Origin: Pohlia nutans
Lineage: Eukaryota; Streptophyta; Bryopsida; Bryales; Mniaceae
Assembly (NCBI GenBank): GCA_022496805.1
Contig: CM040097.1
Span: 20,698,072 to 20,762,071 of the forward strand
DNA: 64,000 bases
Reading direction: 5' to 3'
Program-made: the position numbers and the translations under genes
Shown: piece by piece, positions 44,968-56,734 of the stretch
Numbering within the stretch: the stretch's first letter is position 1
Layout of the letters: each line of letters begins with the position of its first letter
Notes under the pieces: model-generated
Databases searched by the model: none
Seen by the model: the letters and a program-made list of their open reading frames with translations, nothing else
What the model was told of the DNA's origin: nothing

Positions 44968-45521
44968 TTAACCCCTCAAGGCCCATCACCTTCACAATGT
45001 AGTCAAACTTTGATCTGTATCTCAATTTCTCGTTTTAAATTTGAGAAAAACATTTTGAAAATATTGTTTATAGATGAAACTATATGTTTGCTATAAATAT
45101 TGATTTTTTCATAATTTTTTCTAGAAAATTCAAATTATTATGATTTTCTTAAGCTTTATGTCTTCAAAAAATCATATTAATTACAATAAGTATCCAAAAT
45201 TGATGAAAATTTTATCTTGGGTGTAAATCACAATTAAAAAAACTTTAGTATATTTAAAAGTCACATAAAGTTTTAAATTTGAAAAATTTGAAAGGAAAAC
45301 TATGTTGAAGAACAAATTGACCCTTAACCCATTGAATTGGTAATTGCTATAAAAGATTCAATAATTGAAATTTTGATGAATCGTAAAGTGGAATAAAAAC
45401 TAGACTTGATTACCTTTACTTTATTAGTGCAACTCGAATGGAAAAATGATTTTCTCAGACTGAAAACTAAGTTTGACCAGAGAAGGGACACTTTTAGGCC
45501 TCTTGGGCCTTGAGGGGTTAA
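44968..45521. mobile_element. TTAA-type element family R
   Basis: Ends TTAACCCCTCAAGGCCCA and GGGCCTTGAGGGGTTAA, an 18-bp perfect terminal repeat; 554 bp. The interior is AT-rich and non-coding. Confidence 0.85.
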
Positions 45522-46197
45522 GGGTTATCAGTATACGAGAACCCAAGAATTGAAAATTGTTAGTGCTACTGGAAAAACATCATTCTTCACCGATGAGGAA
45601 CGATGCTTCTACAATACCAATATAGAAAGCAGACCAAGTCAAGCCAGAAGCAGCGCCTGCCCTGACAGTACTCTAAAGCATTGTGTGTGTGTGTGTGGGA
45701 GCGAGATGAATGTAAAGACAACTTAAGTCCTTCAATGACATCAATCTTACCAATCATACAACTTGTGCTCCTCCAGACACGCTTCTGGGCATGGCTAGCA
45801 CTCTCTTTTGCATGAATTTTATAATAACACATAATTTTGGTCATTGACCGGCCGACTTTTCTCCTCGACTGTTGAACGTAATCACCCCTATTGATTCGAT
45901 GTCAAATTTTGTGAATATTCTCCAATATTTTATTTTTCACCATAGAAAAAGGATGTAAAAAAGAAAAGAAAAGTTTCCTACAGATTTGGGCTTCTCTTTT
46001 TATAATTATTTTTTGCCAACCCTGATGGCCGGGGATGGTATATATTTGTTGAATCACATTAAACACTAGTGGAATAGTCTTGTCCATTCACTACAAGATT
46101 TCAAATGACAGCCTTTAGCAACAAGTCATGCCAACTTGAGTGAGAAAAAGAATTGGGGTTCCAAATGAAAACTATGTAACACAATGAAGCCATGGGG
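45522..46197. other. 3' flank of the plastid-protein gene
   Basis: Contains a short (TG)n run at about 45681-45698. No gene recognised. Confidence 0.4.
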
Positions 46198-49100
46198 CTA
46201 CCTGTCTTTTGAAGAATCATCCGCATCTAAGGCAACAAAACTCTCGTAAGTGAGCTGAACTACAAGTGCAACTAAAATGAAAGAATACAAAGCCAACTTG
46301 GGCCAGGGGTACTCACCATTAGAGACAGCCTCCAGGAGTGACAAACTCAACAAGAAAATGAGGACCCCATACAAGAACCTCCGGGTTTTAGACGCACCCG
46401 ACTTCTTCGCCACATTGGAGACCCCTCGGGCCTCTTGTTGGATGCTTTGCTTCTCCTCCTGGGTGCGGTCCTTCCATGCCTTGAGAGGCTTGCTGTACAA
46501 GCTCTTGAAGAAGAGCCCCTCGCTGCGTGCCTTGTCCACATTCTCCTCAAACTCATCGAACTCGCGGCTGTCCGCTTCCATTTGAGCCCTTGCAGAGGCT
46601 AATTCCTCCTCCATTGCTTGCGCTTCTGCGTCAACGCTGCTTATTATCTGCACGCAAAGTAGTAGTAGTAGTAAGAACTTTGGTCCTCTTTCAAGGCAGG
46701 TGTGAATGAAGTGTTTGTTTGACCCACCCGTGGTTCAATGTCCAGTGGACAAAGGACTAGTGGTGCAGGACTACTTCCCCCTTTCGAGGGTAGACACAAT
46801 AGTAACCGGTAGTCAGGTAACTAAGTAACCAGGAACCCAAGTACCAAAGTAAGTTTGGGCCCGAGATTTTAGGCATGGCCCTCTGCACGCACACAATTAT
46901 TATGTGATGTAGAAATAGAAATTGAATTCATAGCCATAACATTCTATAGCCCATCTGACACGCACCCTCAAAAAGAAGGGTTGCTTCCGATCCTATTGTG
47001 ATTCTCTACAATACCCTCTTATTACAAACAAATCACCCCTAGGAATCCAAGTCGGATTCCCATTCAAAGTTGAACACTTATGACTAAAACCTGCTAAGGT
47101 GGAATGACCCATAACCACCCACCCTCCATTCTGGTCTTATAGGTGCTCTCAACAACCACCACTCAAGGAACTTAAAATTGACTCCTTGTGATCATAGTTT
47201 CTTTTTGGACAAACCACTGCGTGGCACTCCCTCCAGTATAAAGGGATATAAGTGCTCCCTTTCTAAGTGTATTGCCCAAAAACAAAACCCTGCTTGTGAT
47301 CCAATGAAGGGCTTTTACAAGTGAGCGGAATTAGGGCTTCTAGGATGCAATTCATGGTACTTTTTGTGTTAAAAAAACACACCATCTACATGTCTTAAGT
47401 GGGATATGACTACCAGTATCTTTAACTTTCCAAATTTATATGTATTACATTTTACTTCAAATTTCTTACTTTAAAAATAAGAAATAAAAAAAATGAATCT
47501 TGTCTATCTATTAACTTCTTGTGACATAAAAAATGTAATAATAAACAACTTGACAAATGTAAAAAAGTTTGTAGATCACCTTCCTAACTTTTGCAAACCT
47601 AAACCCTAAACCCCAAGTACTTCTTATTATCACAACACTATTGATTGTTACAATGTTATAGGACTCCAATGTTATAGGACTCCACTGATAGTCACATGTA
47701 TTTTGGGCTAACATTACAAAGGTTCGCACTCTATGCGCTCACTATCACACCCTGCTATTTCACAAGTTGCACACATGTGATAATAAGGAATTCAACTAGT
47801 GTGAAAACAACGTAGACCACCTTCCTATCTTTTGTGACCCCAAGTCCTTTAATAACACTTTTACATGCAACACTATTGATTTTTACAATGCCACAAAACT
47901 CCATAGACAATCACACATGTTATTTCACAAGTTGTACACAAATGTGATAATAAGGAGTGCAACAAGTGTAGACCACCATCTTGACTCCTGTGACCCCCAA
48001 TTACTTCTTTAATGACGCTTTTACATGCAACGCTAGTAATTTTCATACTTTTACAAAACTGTATTGGTAAATCACGTGCATTTTGGATGACATTACATAG
48101 GTTTGGGTGTCCCTCTCTATTATGTTATGTTTGGGAAGCCCTAACTTCAAGGTGGCAGGCATGGATTAGTCACACAAATGATTGGTCACATGTGTATTGC
48201 TTGAAACAATAATATCGTCATATTATGGAGTGTCATATTATAAAGGATAGACTGTACCTTGGAGCTTGCTTCGTCCATGGTGCGCATGGTGTCTTGCGCG
48301 ATTTTATCATACTCTTCCTTAGCTTGATCAGCTATTTCTGACAACAATTTGGACCGCTCGTCCACAAACTCCGACACTCGCAACTTCCCAGCTTGGAGGC
48401 GCACCATGCCCACTAGTGCATCCTGCACTTGTTGGTCACCCTTGCCATCTTCTTCCCTGGCTGGCTCCTCCGTCTTCACACAATTCAAAATAGTGAGCAA
48501 TAAAAAGGAAAAACACAAAAAAATAATATAATAGGCATACCTTCAACGCATACTCATCAATACATCAGGCAATGTCAGAAGCTCAACAACATCAATACAG
48601 AAACCATCCATTACACTTAAAACAACCTTGAGTGTTAACGCTTAAATGACACAACCAGCCACACAATTCCAATAGAAATGTAAGGTACCGCCCAATCACC
48701 GCACGCCGTGTGGTGAAGGGCTCCAAGTAAATTTCCATTAAAAATCATACTCAACGTGTTTGACGTGCAATAAAAGTTATTGTACAAAACATTTTTGAGT
48801 GTGATTTTTTCAAGGTGAATCCCAACTTGACTTACCACAATCTTTCAAAATTTGAGATGATGGAAGTTTCTACATTGTCGTGGAGAAGGATTTGAGAATG
48901 CATGTGTGGTCATTGGCATGTCTACCTTACATCTCTTTTTTAAAGACTGAAACTCATATTTCTAAATCTAACTTTATTTCACTTCCAGTATATGTACCAT
49001 CTTAGTAAAACAGGATAATCTAAAACCACAAATGCACACTGGACAATGCAGAGAAATGACCAATTCCAGTGACCATATTATGAAAAATATAATTCAGATC

Positions 49101-50189
49101 AAGCCAAATTTTATATCACCAAAATGAGTGAAGAACATTGCATGTATTGGTCAATAAATAAATAAATCTGGAAAAAAGAAGGTCCCCATAAGACCTACTA
49201 GAAACAAGAGGCCTTCTTAAGGATTAAATAACATTCCAAGAGCTTAGTCTGTGACCACATTCTTGAAGCATGACATTCTTTAGCCCTTGTAAGCATGCAC
49301 CCTTTACTTTGAGAATTAGAATAAGCATCACATTTTGACATGCCTAGTCTAAGATTGGTTGGATTTTTGAACTTGAGCATTCTCTTACTCCCATACAACA
49401 TACAAACACTTGATACAATTAGAACGATGGATTTGGATTCTTGTCTTGGTTGCAATAATGAAGATGACTAACCCAAAATTGACTTTCTGAACTTGAATTT
49501 TATTAACCATTCTTCTACTTCTATACGGGTCCTATGTCATTAATGACAAGATAGCAAGACAACACACAAACTTTAGATAGAATTAGAATGATGGGTTCGG
49601 ATTCTTGACTTGGCTATAATAGTGAGCATGACTAACCCAAAATTGACTTTCTGAACTTGAATTCTATTAAGCATTCTTCTACTCCCATACAACTCCTATG
49701 TTCTTAATGACAAGATAGAAAGCCAACACACAAGCTTTAAATAGAATTAGAATGATGGATTTGGATTCTTGGCATAGTGAGCATGACTAACCCAAATTTG
49801 ACTTTCTGAACTTGAATTCTATTAAGCATTCTTCTACTCCCATATGTTCTTAACGACAAGATAGCAAGCCGACACACAAAATTCAGAATGATGGATTTGG
49901 ATACTTGGGAGCCTCTGAATTTAAAAAAATAAATAAGAAATTCGTGATCACAATCTACACAAGAACTTGGGTTTGGCTATGGCGACGTTTTCTTCACTAT
50001 CTTTCAAACCGTGAGGCTCTCCATGGAAATTCTAAAAGACTGAAATAGTATGCTCACCTGTTCGTTTGCCGAGACAACCAGCAATCGTGGGCGCTTGAAA
50101 CTCCGCAGCAGACTGTGCGAAGCAGGGCCGCGTGGTCCACTCCATAGCTGCACAGAAAAGCTCAATGGGTGCGCACACATGAGCTGCAT
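46198..50189 (-). CDS. Probable plastid coiled-coil membrane protein, unknown function, 3 exons
   Basis: Exons: 50189-50058, 48473-48258, 46647-46198. All joins are phase 0 and give 265 aa. Residues 1-44 are rich in Ser, Leu and Arg with few acids, ending PRLLVVSANEQ, as in chloroplast transit peptides. Residues 60-190 are charged and helical (for example VDERSKLLSEIADQAKEEYD), a likely coiled coil. Two membrane segments follow, about 207-224 (FLYGVLIFLLSLSLLEAV) and 232-250 (PKLALYSFILVALVVQL), with an acidic tail. I cannot name the family. The layout fits a conserved plastid membrane protein of photosynthetic organisms. The frame is open upstream to 50372, so a longer N-terminus is possible. 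The introns are full of tandem repeats. Confidence 0.8.
46682..46797 (+). repeat. Dispersed repeat Z, copy 2 (intron 2 of plastid-protein gene)
   Basis: Diverged copy of the stretch at 3699-3812, starting GGTCCTCTTTCAAGGCAGG. Runs antisense to the host gene. Confidence 0.5.
47515..48110 (-). repeat. Tandem array in intron 2 of plastid-protein gene, about 180-200-bp unit
   Basis: Three copies with landmarks GTAGACCACCTTC, CTATTGATT, ACAATG and GTGATAATAAGGA. Non-coding. Confidence 0.75.
49060..49227 (-). mobile_element. TTAA-type MITE family I, copy I3 (partial)
   Basis: Shares with I2 the stretch CATTGCATGTATTGGTC through CCCCATAAGACCTA and ends GCCTTCTTAAGGATTAA. The left end is not recognisable. 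Lies in intron 1 of the plastid-protein gene. Confidence 0.5.
49330..49915 (-). repeat. Tandem array in intron 1 of plastid-protein gene, about 130-150-bp unit
   Basis: Four copies, each with ATTAGAATGATGG, GGATTCTTG, CTAACCCAAAATTGACTTTC and ACTTGAATTCTATTAAG. Each unit differs from the next by small changes. Confidence 0.85.
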
Positions 50190-50489
50190 CGTTTTGTCCG
50201 TTGAAACAAGATCCTTCACACACCTTGCAACATTCTTTCCTACTAAGAGAAAACGAAATTGTCTCTTGCTCAAAATGCGGGAAAAGAATTTGTGATTTCG
50301 GGATGCAATGACAGTGGAAGCAGGAAAGTGAGTGAGGGCGATAGGACTGCCCCGCCTCAGTTTGGATGACACACGCTGACCTCTTTAATGTCACGCGCAA
50401 AATGTACGTGATAATATGGAGTAATGTAACATACTATGTGACTACCGGTATTATAGGTACGTTCACACTTGGTGTTAGGAATGATCTTA

Positions 50490-50680
50490 GGCCAGGCTTC
50501 CATGTATGGGTGGCCGGTCCTCAAAAGGAGGAAGCTCTACCAAAATGGGTGAAACCATAAGAACTCAAGATTATAAATTTTATTTGTATTGAAATGGGTG
50601 TAATATGGGTGGTTCTTAAGACCTCATTTCTTGTCTTTTAGTGCCTTTCACCCAACCGATCCCCACATGGAAGCCTGCCC
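50490..50680. mobile_element. PIF/Harbinger-like (Tourist) MITE
   Basis: Ends GGCCAGGCTTCCATGT and (reverse) GGGCAGGCTTCCATGT, flanked by an exact TTA duplication (50487-50489 and 50681-50683). 191 bp. Lies about 300 bp upstream of the plastid-protein start. Confidence 0.88.
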
Positions 50681-50735
50681 TTAGAAAAGTGAATGTAGTC
50701 CAAATATGTACTTGAATTTATTTCTAAAACATTCA

Positions 50736-50996
50736 TTAATCCCTAAAGGACCAAGAAGCTCATTAATCCTTTGGATTTTGTGTTTTTTTTTTAACAATTT
50801 TGAGTAGGTCCTATTTGGACTTCCTCTTGTTCACTTCTTCTTTTTTTTTTTTTTTTTTTTTTTTACCAACACATGCAATGATCTTTATTAGTTCTGGTGA
50901 TATAAAATTTGGTCACATTTGAATTATATTTTTCACAATATGATCAATTGAATTTATCTTTTTAAAACTGTGAATTCTTGGTCCTTTAGGGGTTAA
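50736..50996 (+). mobile_element. TTAA-type MITE family I, copy I1
   Basis: TTAATCCCTAAAGGACCAAG at 50736 to CTTGGTCCTTTAGGGGTTAA at 50996; 261 bp with about 20-bp terminal repeats. Contains a T-run of about 25 bases. Confidence 0.88.
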
Positions 50997-51239
50997 CACC
51001 ACATGAAAAGATATCTTATTTGTTTCTCTTTGTAGTCATTATGTATCAGTGTTTTGCATTTAAAATTTTGATTTGTACAATACTAGTATATAGTGGCACA
51101 AATAGGGTGACTTCCGTATTGTGGCGGAATTAGGGTGATTTACCTTAGTGGATGTGAGGATTAAATGAGCACGAGCATGGTAAACTAAACCACTTGCAAT
51201 CCTTGTGAGGAAGCAACAATGCAAAGTCCAAAACTTCAT

Positions 51240-52155
51240 TATTATTTTTTTAATTTTTTTTTGTGAGTTGTTTTTTTTAACAAAATAAAAAACACAATAG
51301 AGTTATCCTTAAAGTCACCTTGTGTTTGAATAAGATACCGTGAATTTTGCTTTAATGTATTCTTATTTGTTCACCCCAAATAGTTAAAAGGTATTAAAGA
51401 GCTTGGTGGTCTATCATTATTAGGTGTGTAATAGCTTGGTGGTCTCTAAACTTAAGGAAAACTAGTTTAGGCGTCTTTCTTGACGACTAAACTAGTTTTC
51501 CTTGAGTTTGAAGACCACCAAGCTCTCACACACCTAATAATGAGAGACCACTAAGCTCTTCAATACCTTTTAACTATTTGGGGTGAACAAATAAGAGTAC
51601 ATTAAAGCAAAATTCACGGTATCTTATTCAAACACAAGGTGACTTTAAGGATAACTCTAATGTTTAACAAAGTGTTACAATTTTTTTGTAAAATTCATCT
51701 TCAATAAGTGTTTATATGTGTTATAGTAAGGCTAAAGTAGTTAAAATTGGAAAAGTAGTTCCGACCAAATTGAAAAGTAGATATAAAACAAATTGAAATT
51801 GCATTAAGTATTTAATTTTTCAAGATTTTTTTCTTTGGAGCCTTCAAATGCACAATGAACTTAAAAATATATAATTTATATTTATATTGAATATGATTCA
51901 ATTCATCAGATTCGCTCCTGAAATTTGATTTAGACATCTATTTTCAAGCTTTACTTTTAGTAACCTTTTTTTAATATTTTAATTTGAAACTTGGATTTAA
52001 GTACCTAATAGGACAATAGAGGGCGCAACCAAATTAGAACTTAAACATATGACTTTTTAGTAGAATTTTTATGGCCTTTGACCAAGAAAATTGTAATTTT
52101 AGCATTAAGGATGACTTTATTGGTTCGGTTTACTATGCTTTCACTCAAATGGTGG
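51240..52155 (+). mobile_element. Repeat family AA, copy 2 (split by foldback K)
   Basis: Matches 21130-21560 after ATGTTTAACAAA, and extends to a decayed end CTATGCTTTCACTC near 52145 that resembles the AA3 terminus. The foldback at 51301-51658 interrupts it. Confidence 0.65.
51301..51658. mobile_element. Foldback element K (near-perfect palindrome), TA target
   Basis: Arms of about 170 bp starting GAGTTATCCTTAAAGTCACC, with a short centre around 51472-51484. Flanked by TA on both sides. Family AA copy 1 reads ACATAATGTTTAAC where this copy has the insertion, so the TA duplication is supported. This suggests a Tc1/mariner-class foldback. Confidence 0.88.
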
Positions 52156-53477
52156 AGCCAATGGATGAAAATTTGAGGTAGAAATATTCAAAATTGTGAT
52201 TTTTGCTTGATGAAATATTTATTTTGTATACATCGTCTTAATCAATTTGTACTTCTTATGGAAAAAAATAAATTTAGAGCATTTTTCAAGAAACTTTTGA
52301 CTTTTTGTGCCTTTCAAGACGGTCTTGAATAGAGTAACTAGGATCCTTTGCTTTGTTTATGAAATGGAACCTCATTAATAAAATGAATTGTTTATTTCCT
52401 AGTTTGCTCTTAAACCTTTAAAAGCAAGTTTAAACGTCATGCAATTTTTCTCATTTGTCAGGGTCATTTTCACAACTTTTCTTTCATTTTTTTGAGAAAC
52501 TTCTTTTTTTACATTATAATGTACACCAAAATGAAGAAAAATATGTAACTTACTACCTTAATTGATCAAATTAGAATTTTTTCATTGCTGCAAAGTAAGT
52601 CATCAAAAATTGGTCCTGCGCATATTATTCTCTAGGTTTATCTAGAATGTTGTTAGAAAAGAATTCTCTCTAAGTTTGTTTGTATATATATGTCATCATG
52701 GGTAGACTAGCCAATTCCGTCTAGAATAAATCATTACCTCTTCACCACCTCATGTGCCACCATGATTGAATGGTTTTAATGATTACCTTTTCACCATATT
52801 TTCATTTTATATTTTTATATGAAAGGTTATGAAATGTTAGCATATATTTTTACACTAATTTCTAACTAATATTACTTTTACCGATTGAAAATTGGTAATT
52901 TTTATTTATTTATAAATTTTAATTTTGGATGATATTTTAGGTTATGAAAACCATTTTTATTTTTTTTAATTTTTTTTACAATTTGACAATTGGAAAGATT
53001 TATTTAGACATGTTTATTTTTCTTTTTTCTTTTACAAATTGACAATTGGTAAGTTTTATTTATTTATTTGTGAAATTTTTTGGTTTTTATTTTATTTTTA
53101 AAGTCTAGATAAATCTAGAGCTCCCTTCCCTGACCACGGGGCTCTAGTTTTTTTTGGTTTTCCCTCAATTTGGGTGACACAATGAACCTAAAATTTTAAA
53201 TTTTAAATACCGAAACTAAGAATATTCATTTGACACACTTTGAAAAAAAGAATAACATGATTCGACAAAACCTCATGTAATTATGTATGGTCAAATTTTT
53301 ATTAATTTCAGGATATGAAGAGTTAAAAGATATGTATATTGACTTGATTTTAAGAAATAAAAAATTCCAATAGATGAGTTGAAATTTTTTGGAAGAGCAT
53401 GGTTTTTTCAATTGCTAAAAATATCATGAGGGAGCTCATTTTGGTGCCCAAAAGCCCTGAGTAGAAAGGTCTTACCT
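52156..53477. other. AT-rich intergenic, nothing recognised
   Basis: Very AT-rich, with repeated TTATTTATTTAT and TTTTTTTAATTTTTTTT motifs. No gene. Confidence 0.35.
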
Positions 53478-53594
53478 TTAACCCCTAACCATCCCGACGT
53501 CCATATTTTGAACGATTTTTGGGTTGCTTCCACCTTGAAAGAGCTGTAACTTTTGGACGTAGTGCTTGGTTTCAATGAAGTTTTTCAAAAGCCT

Positions 53595-54141
53595 GCAACC
53601 CTTTGACGTCCAAATCCACCACCAATTTCAAAGATGTGTTATAAAATGTTTGATGAATCACAAAAATGGAGTTGATATAAAAAGAAAAGTTGTAAATCTC
53701 AATGTATAGATCACATTTGTATGGTTGGATTTATCCAAAAAAATATTAATAGTTTCTAATTAATTGTGCAAGGTTTTCTTTTGAAATTCACTTTAAAATC
53801 CCAAATTAACAATTTTTTATTTTAAAAATTTATAAAAAAATAGGAATAATATGTACAATGAGATGGTATAATTTCCATTATATTATTATGCTTATTTTGG
53901 AAAATCATTGTTAAGGTCTCACTTTTTGAACTAAAAATGAAACTTGACATAAACTAAATTTCCAATTAAAGAAAAATCACAATATCTTATTTTGAAGGTC
54001 CGCATTGTACAAATGGTAGTCAATTAGCACAAGAACCTAGGAAAAATTGGATAGATTAAAAACTGTACTGGATGTAGTCAAAAGAAAGCTTACAATCTGT
54101 TCATTGTTCATTAAATGGACGCAGGCGTGTCAAAGGGTTAA
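53595..54141 (-). mobile_element. TTAA-type MITE family B, copy B2 (nested in C2)
   Basis: Left end TGCAACCCTTTGACGTCC (the left TTAA has mutated) and right end GCGTGTCAAAGGGTTAA at 54141, with the hairpin half AATGGACGC. About 545 bp, like B3. Confidence 0.8.
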
Positions 54142-54667
54142 TGTTTAGTTTGTGTGGTAAAAATTTCAAATCAATCCAAGATGTAATGAATTTTGGGGAA
54201 TCATTTTAGTACACGAGTATTAATTTTGGTTCACCAAAGTGCATTTTGATGGCTGAAATTTCAAGGGCTTGTTTCTCCTTTATCTAATGTTTGTTTTTAA
54301 TAAAAATAATAATTTTGGATTAGATTCTCATTGAAGTCTAGTTATCATGGTAAAATTTTCATGTCAATCCAAGTTGTTTGGAATGTTTGGGAATCATTTT
54401 AGTCGGGTCTATTTTGGACACTTTTTGCTTTTTGGGTCAAATGGTTTACTTCTTAGGTTACTTTTTGATATTTCAAAGCCATTTTTGGACACATCAAAGA
54501 TGTTTACTAATTTTTTTTACCAATGTGTTTGTATGCTCATTTTGAATCATTTTTTTAGTTTAAAGTTTTTTCATTTGAGTAGATTTAGAAATCAAATTTC
54601 ACCTCTAATGTGTCGGTAGAAAAACTTCAGCATCCTTTCTCAAGATTGAAACCGCGATTACAAAAGT

Positions 54668-55758
54668 TTTGAGGCCTCCAAAGGGCTGCGAGTTTGGCCA
54701 AAGATGCCATGCAAAAAATAAAAAATTTAATTTAATTTTTTTTTTTTAAAATAAATAAAAAAAATTTTAAAATTTTAATTTTAAAAAAAAAAATCGAATC
54801 CTACGTGGCCAAAATTTAGCCATCTCATATCCAGATTTATTATTTTTAAATGTTTTTAATAATAAGTTTTAATAAATAATAATTTAATAATGGTTTAATT
54901 ATAATTTTTGAACATTTTTAAAACATTTTTTAATAATAATATATTTTTTGGCTCGGATTTTTTTCTTTTTATATTCATGTAGTAGTTAGATTTGTTTTAT
55001 TTTTTGTTATTGGTGAAAATTTTGGATTAAATAGGATGACTTACCAATAGGTAGTATTCTGATAGTGTAAACAGAGCCAATACAAAGCGGATTTTCCCAA
55101 TTGGTTAGAGGAGTTGAATCAAGCGGTTAATTTGATGGTGACCAATCGGATCTCGTGGGCAATACAAAGAAGGAAAACACTAATTGGAAATTTAGTCTTC
55201 AAGCCGGAGTCGTGCTGGAGCTCCTTCTCGAGTGAGAGGAAGTATTGGAGAGAATTTTTAGTTTTCTTTTGTGACTATGATGTGGATGTGATGTGAGACA
55301 ATTTGGAATAATAAAATATTATTTTGGAAATTGTTGTAATTGGTGATTAATTGTAATGTGAATTAAATTGTGAAGGAAATGAAATTGGAAAATAAAGAAG
55401 AATTGGAATTATGAGACTTGAGCTAGAGAATAAAATAAATAAATAAAATATGAATATGAATAATAAATAATATAGAAAATGAAATAAGAGAAAAGATAAA
55501 AGATAAGAAAATTGGGAAAGGAATGTCATTGTAGTAATTAAATTGCAAGCATTGAAACCGGATTAAGATTACAATGGGATAAAAACTATAGGTGGTGACA
55601 GCCCAATAGTGAAAAGAAAGAAAACCTAATAATATACCTCCCCAGCGAACGAACTTGATCTTTTGGATTAATTTCCAATAGGTTAAAAATACTACTCTTA
55701 CAATTCATTGCTGTGCATGAGGGTTCTGGTTCAACCATGGCCCTTTGGAGGCCTCAAA
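54668..55758. mobile_element. Inverted-repeat element family H, copy H1
   Basis: Ends TTTGAGGCCTCCAAAGGG and its exact complement at 55741-55758. About 1.09 kb; longer than H2 and probably itself carries an insertion near 54950-55730. No gene. The frame at 55114-55296 has no domain. Confidence 0.65.
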
Positions 55759-55800
55759 GTCTTTCTAATGTGAGTGATTATGATCATTAAAAAAAGTTTA

Positions 55801-56017
55801 GGCCTCCAAAAGGCTGCAAACTCAACTAGACTTCCATGCAAAAATAATAATATAATAATACTAAAAAACTTACCAAAAAAACAAAAAAAACAATAATTTG
55901 ATGTGGCACCAATTCAGCCATGTCATACTAGATTTTTTTTAAATTAATTAATTATTATTAGTGTTATTATTATCTTTTGCATGGTAGTTTGGTTGAGTTA
56001 GCAGGCTTTTGGAGGCT
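55801..56017. mobile_element. Inverted-repeat element family H, copy H2
   Basis: Ends GGCCTCCAAAAGGCTGCAAA and (right) AGCAGGCTTTTGGAGGC, with further matching CCATGCAAAA and TTTTGCATGG inside. About 217 bp. Confidence 0.75.
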
Positions 56018-56148
56018 TGAAATATTTTCTAATGTTTGCAATCTATGTGGCCAAATGACTCCAAATTTGATCCACGTCATCTACAACATATATACTATAC
56101 GAGATACTATAAGGTTGTACAATTGAGATTTCTATACCACACTTACAT

Positions 56149-56722
56149 TTAACCCTTCACTGCCTGAGCGTCCATTTTTTGGACGATGTACAAATTTCAT
56201 TCACGTTTTTTCATCCATCATACACTTTTTGCAGTGTGGATTTTTTACTATACATTTTAAGGGAAGTTAGCTTCATGCATATGTAAACCGATTAGAAAGG
56301 GTATGATTTGTGAATTTTTTATGCTTCATTTCATGTTGCATTGATTCACCAAAAAAATTCGAAGATTTTAGTCTAAATGTGCTCTTGAAAAAGTCAACTC
56401 ATAAAATTAAGCAACCAAAAAATCTCCAAAAATCACTACATTTGGAGTGTTACATTTCAACCAATCACAACAAATTTCATCCATAGATTGTCAAATTCTT
56501 ATTCCTAATCGAATTACAAAAGAATTTTGAATTTTGAGTTTCAAATTTATACAAAAATATTGGTGATAGCAATCATAGATCTAACCGTGTGGATAGAATC
56601 TAAAATTCATAATATACAAATTTTATTCACACATCAAGTTCAAAATATCCCTTTTAGTTGCATTTTAGTTGCATCTTTGCAAAACTGCCGAATTTAGAGA
56701 GGTCTCTAGGCATTTAGCATTA
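56149..56722 (+). mobile_element. TTAA-type MITE family A, copy A7 (nested in C2)
   Basis: TTAACCCTTCACTGCCTGAG at 56149, hairpin GCGTCCATTTTTTGGACG, and a right end decayed at about 56718 (GGCATTTAGCATTAGG). Confidence 0.8.
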
Positions 56723-56734
56723 GGAAAAAAATCA

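Larger units (their letters stand above)
53478..56148 (+). mobile_element. TTAA-type MITE family C, copy C2, broken by several insertions
   Basis: Starts TTAACCCCTAACCATCCC at 53478. Compared with C1, the sequence runs 53478-53594, then copy B2, then 54142-54660, then H elements, then resumes at about 56030 (CAATCTATGTGGCC) to 56148, where copy A7 begins in its terminal region. The true right end was not found. Confidence 0.65.

Noticed and set aside
47600..47625. Interstitial telomere repeat (AAACCCTAAACCCC)
   Set aside because: Only two units, inside an intron tandem repeat; not a telomeric array.
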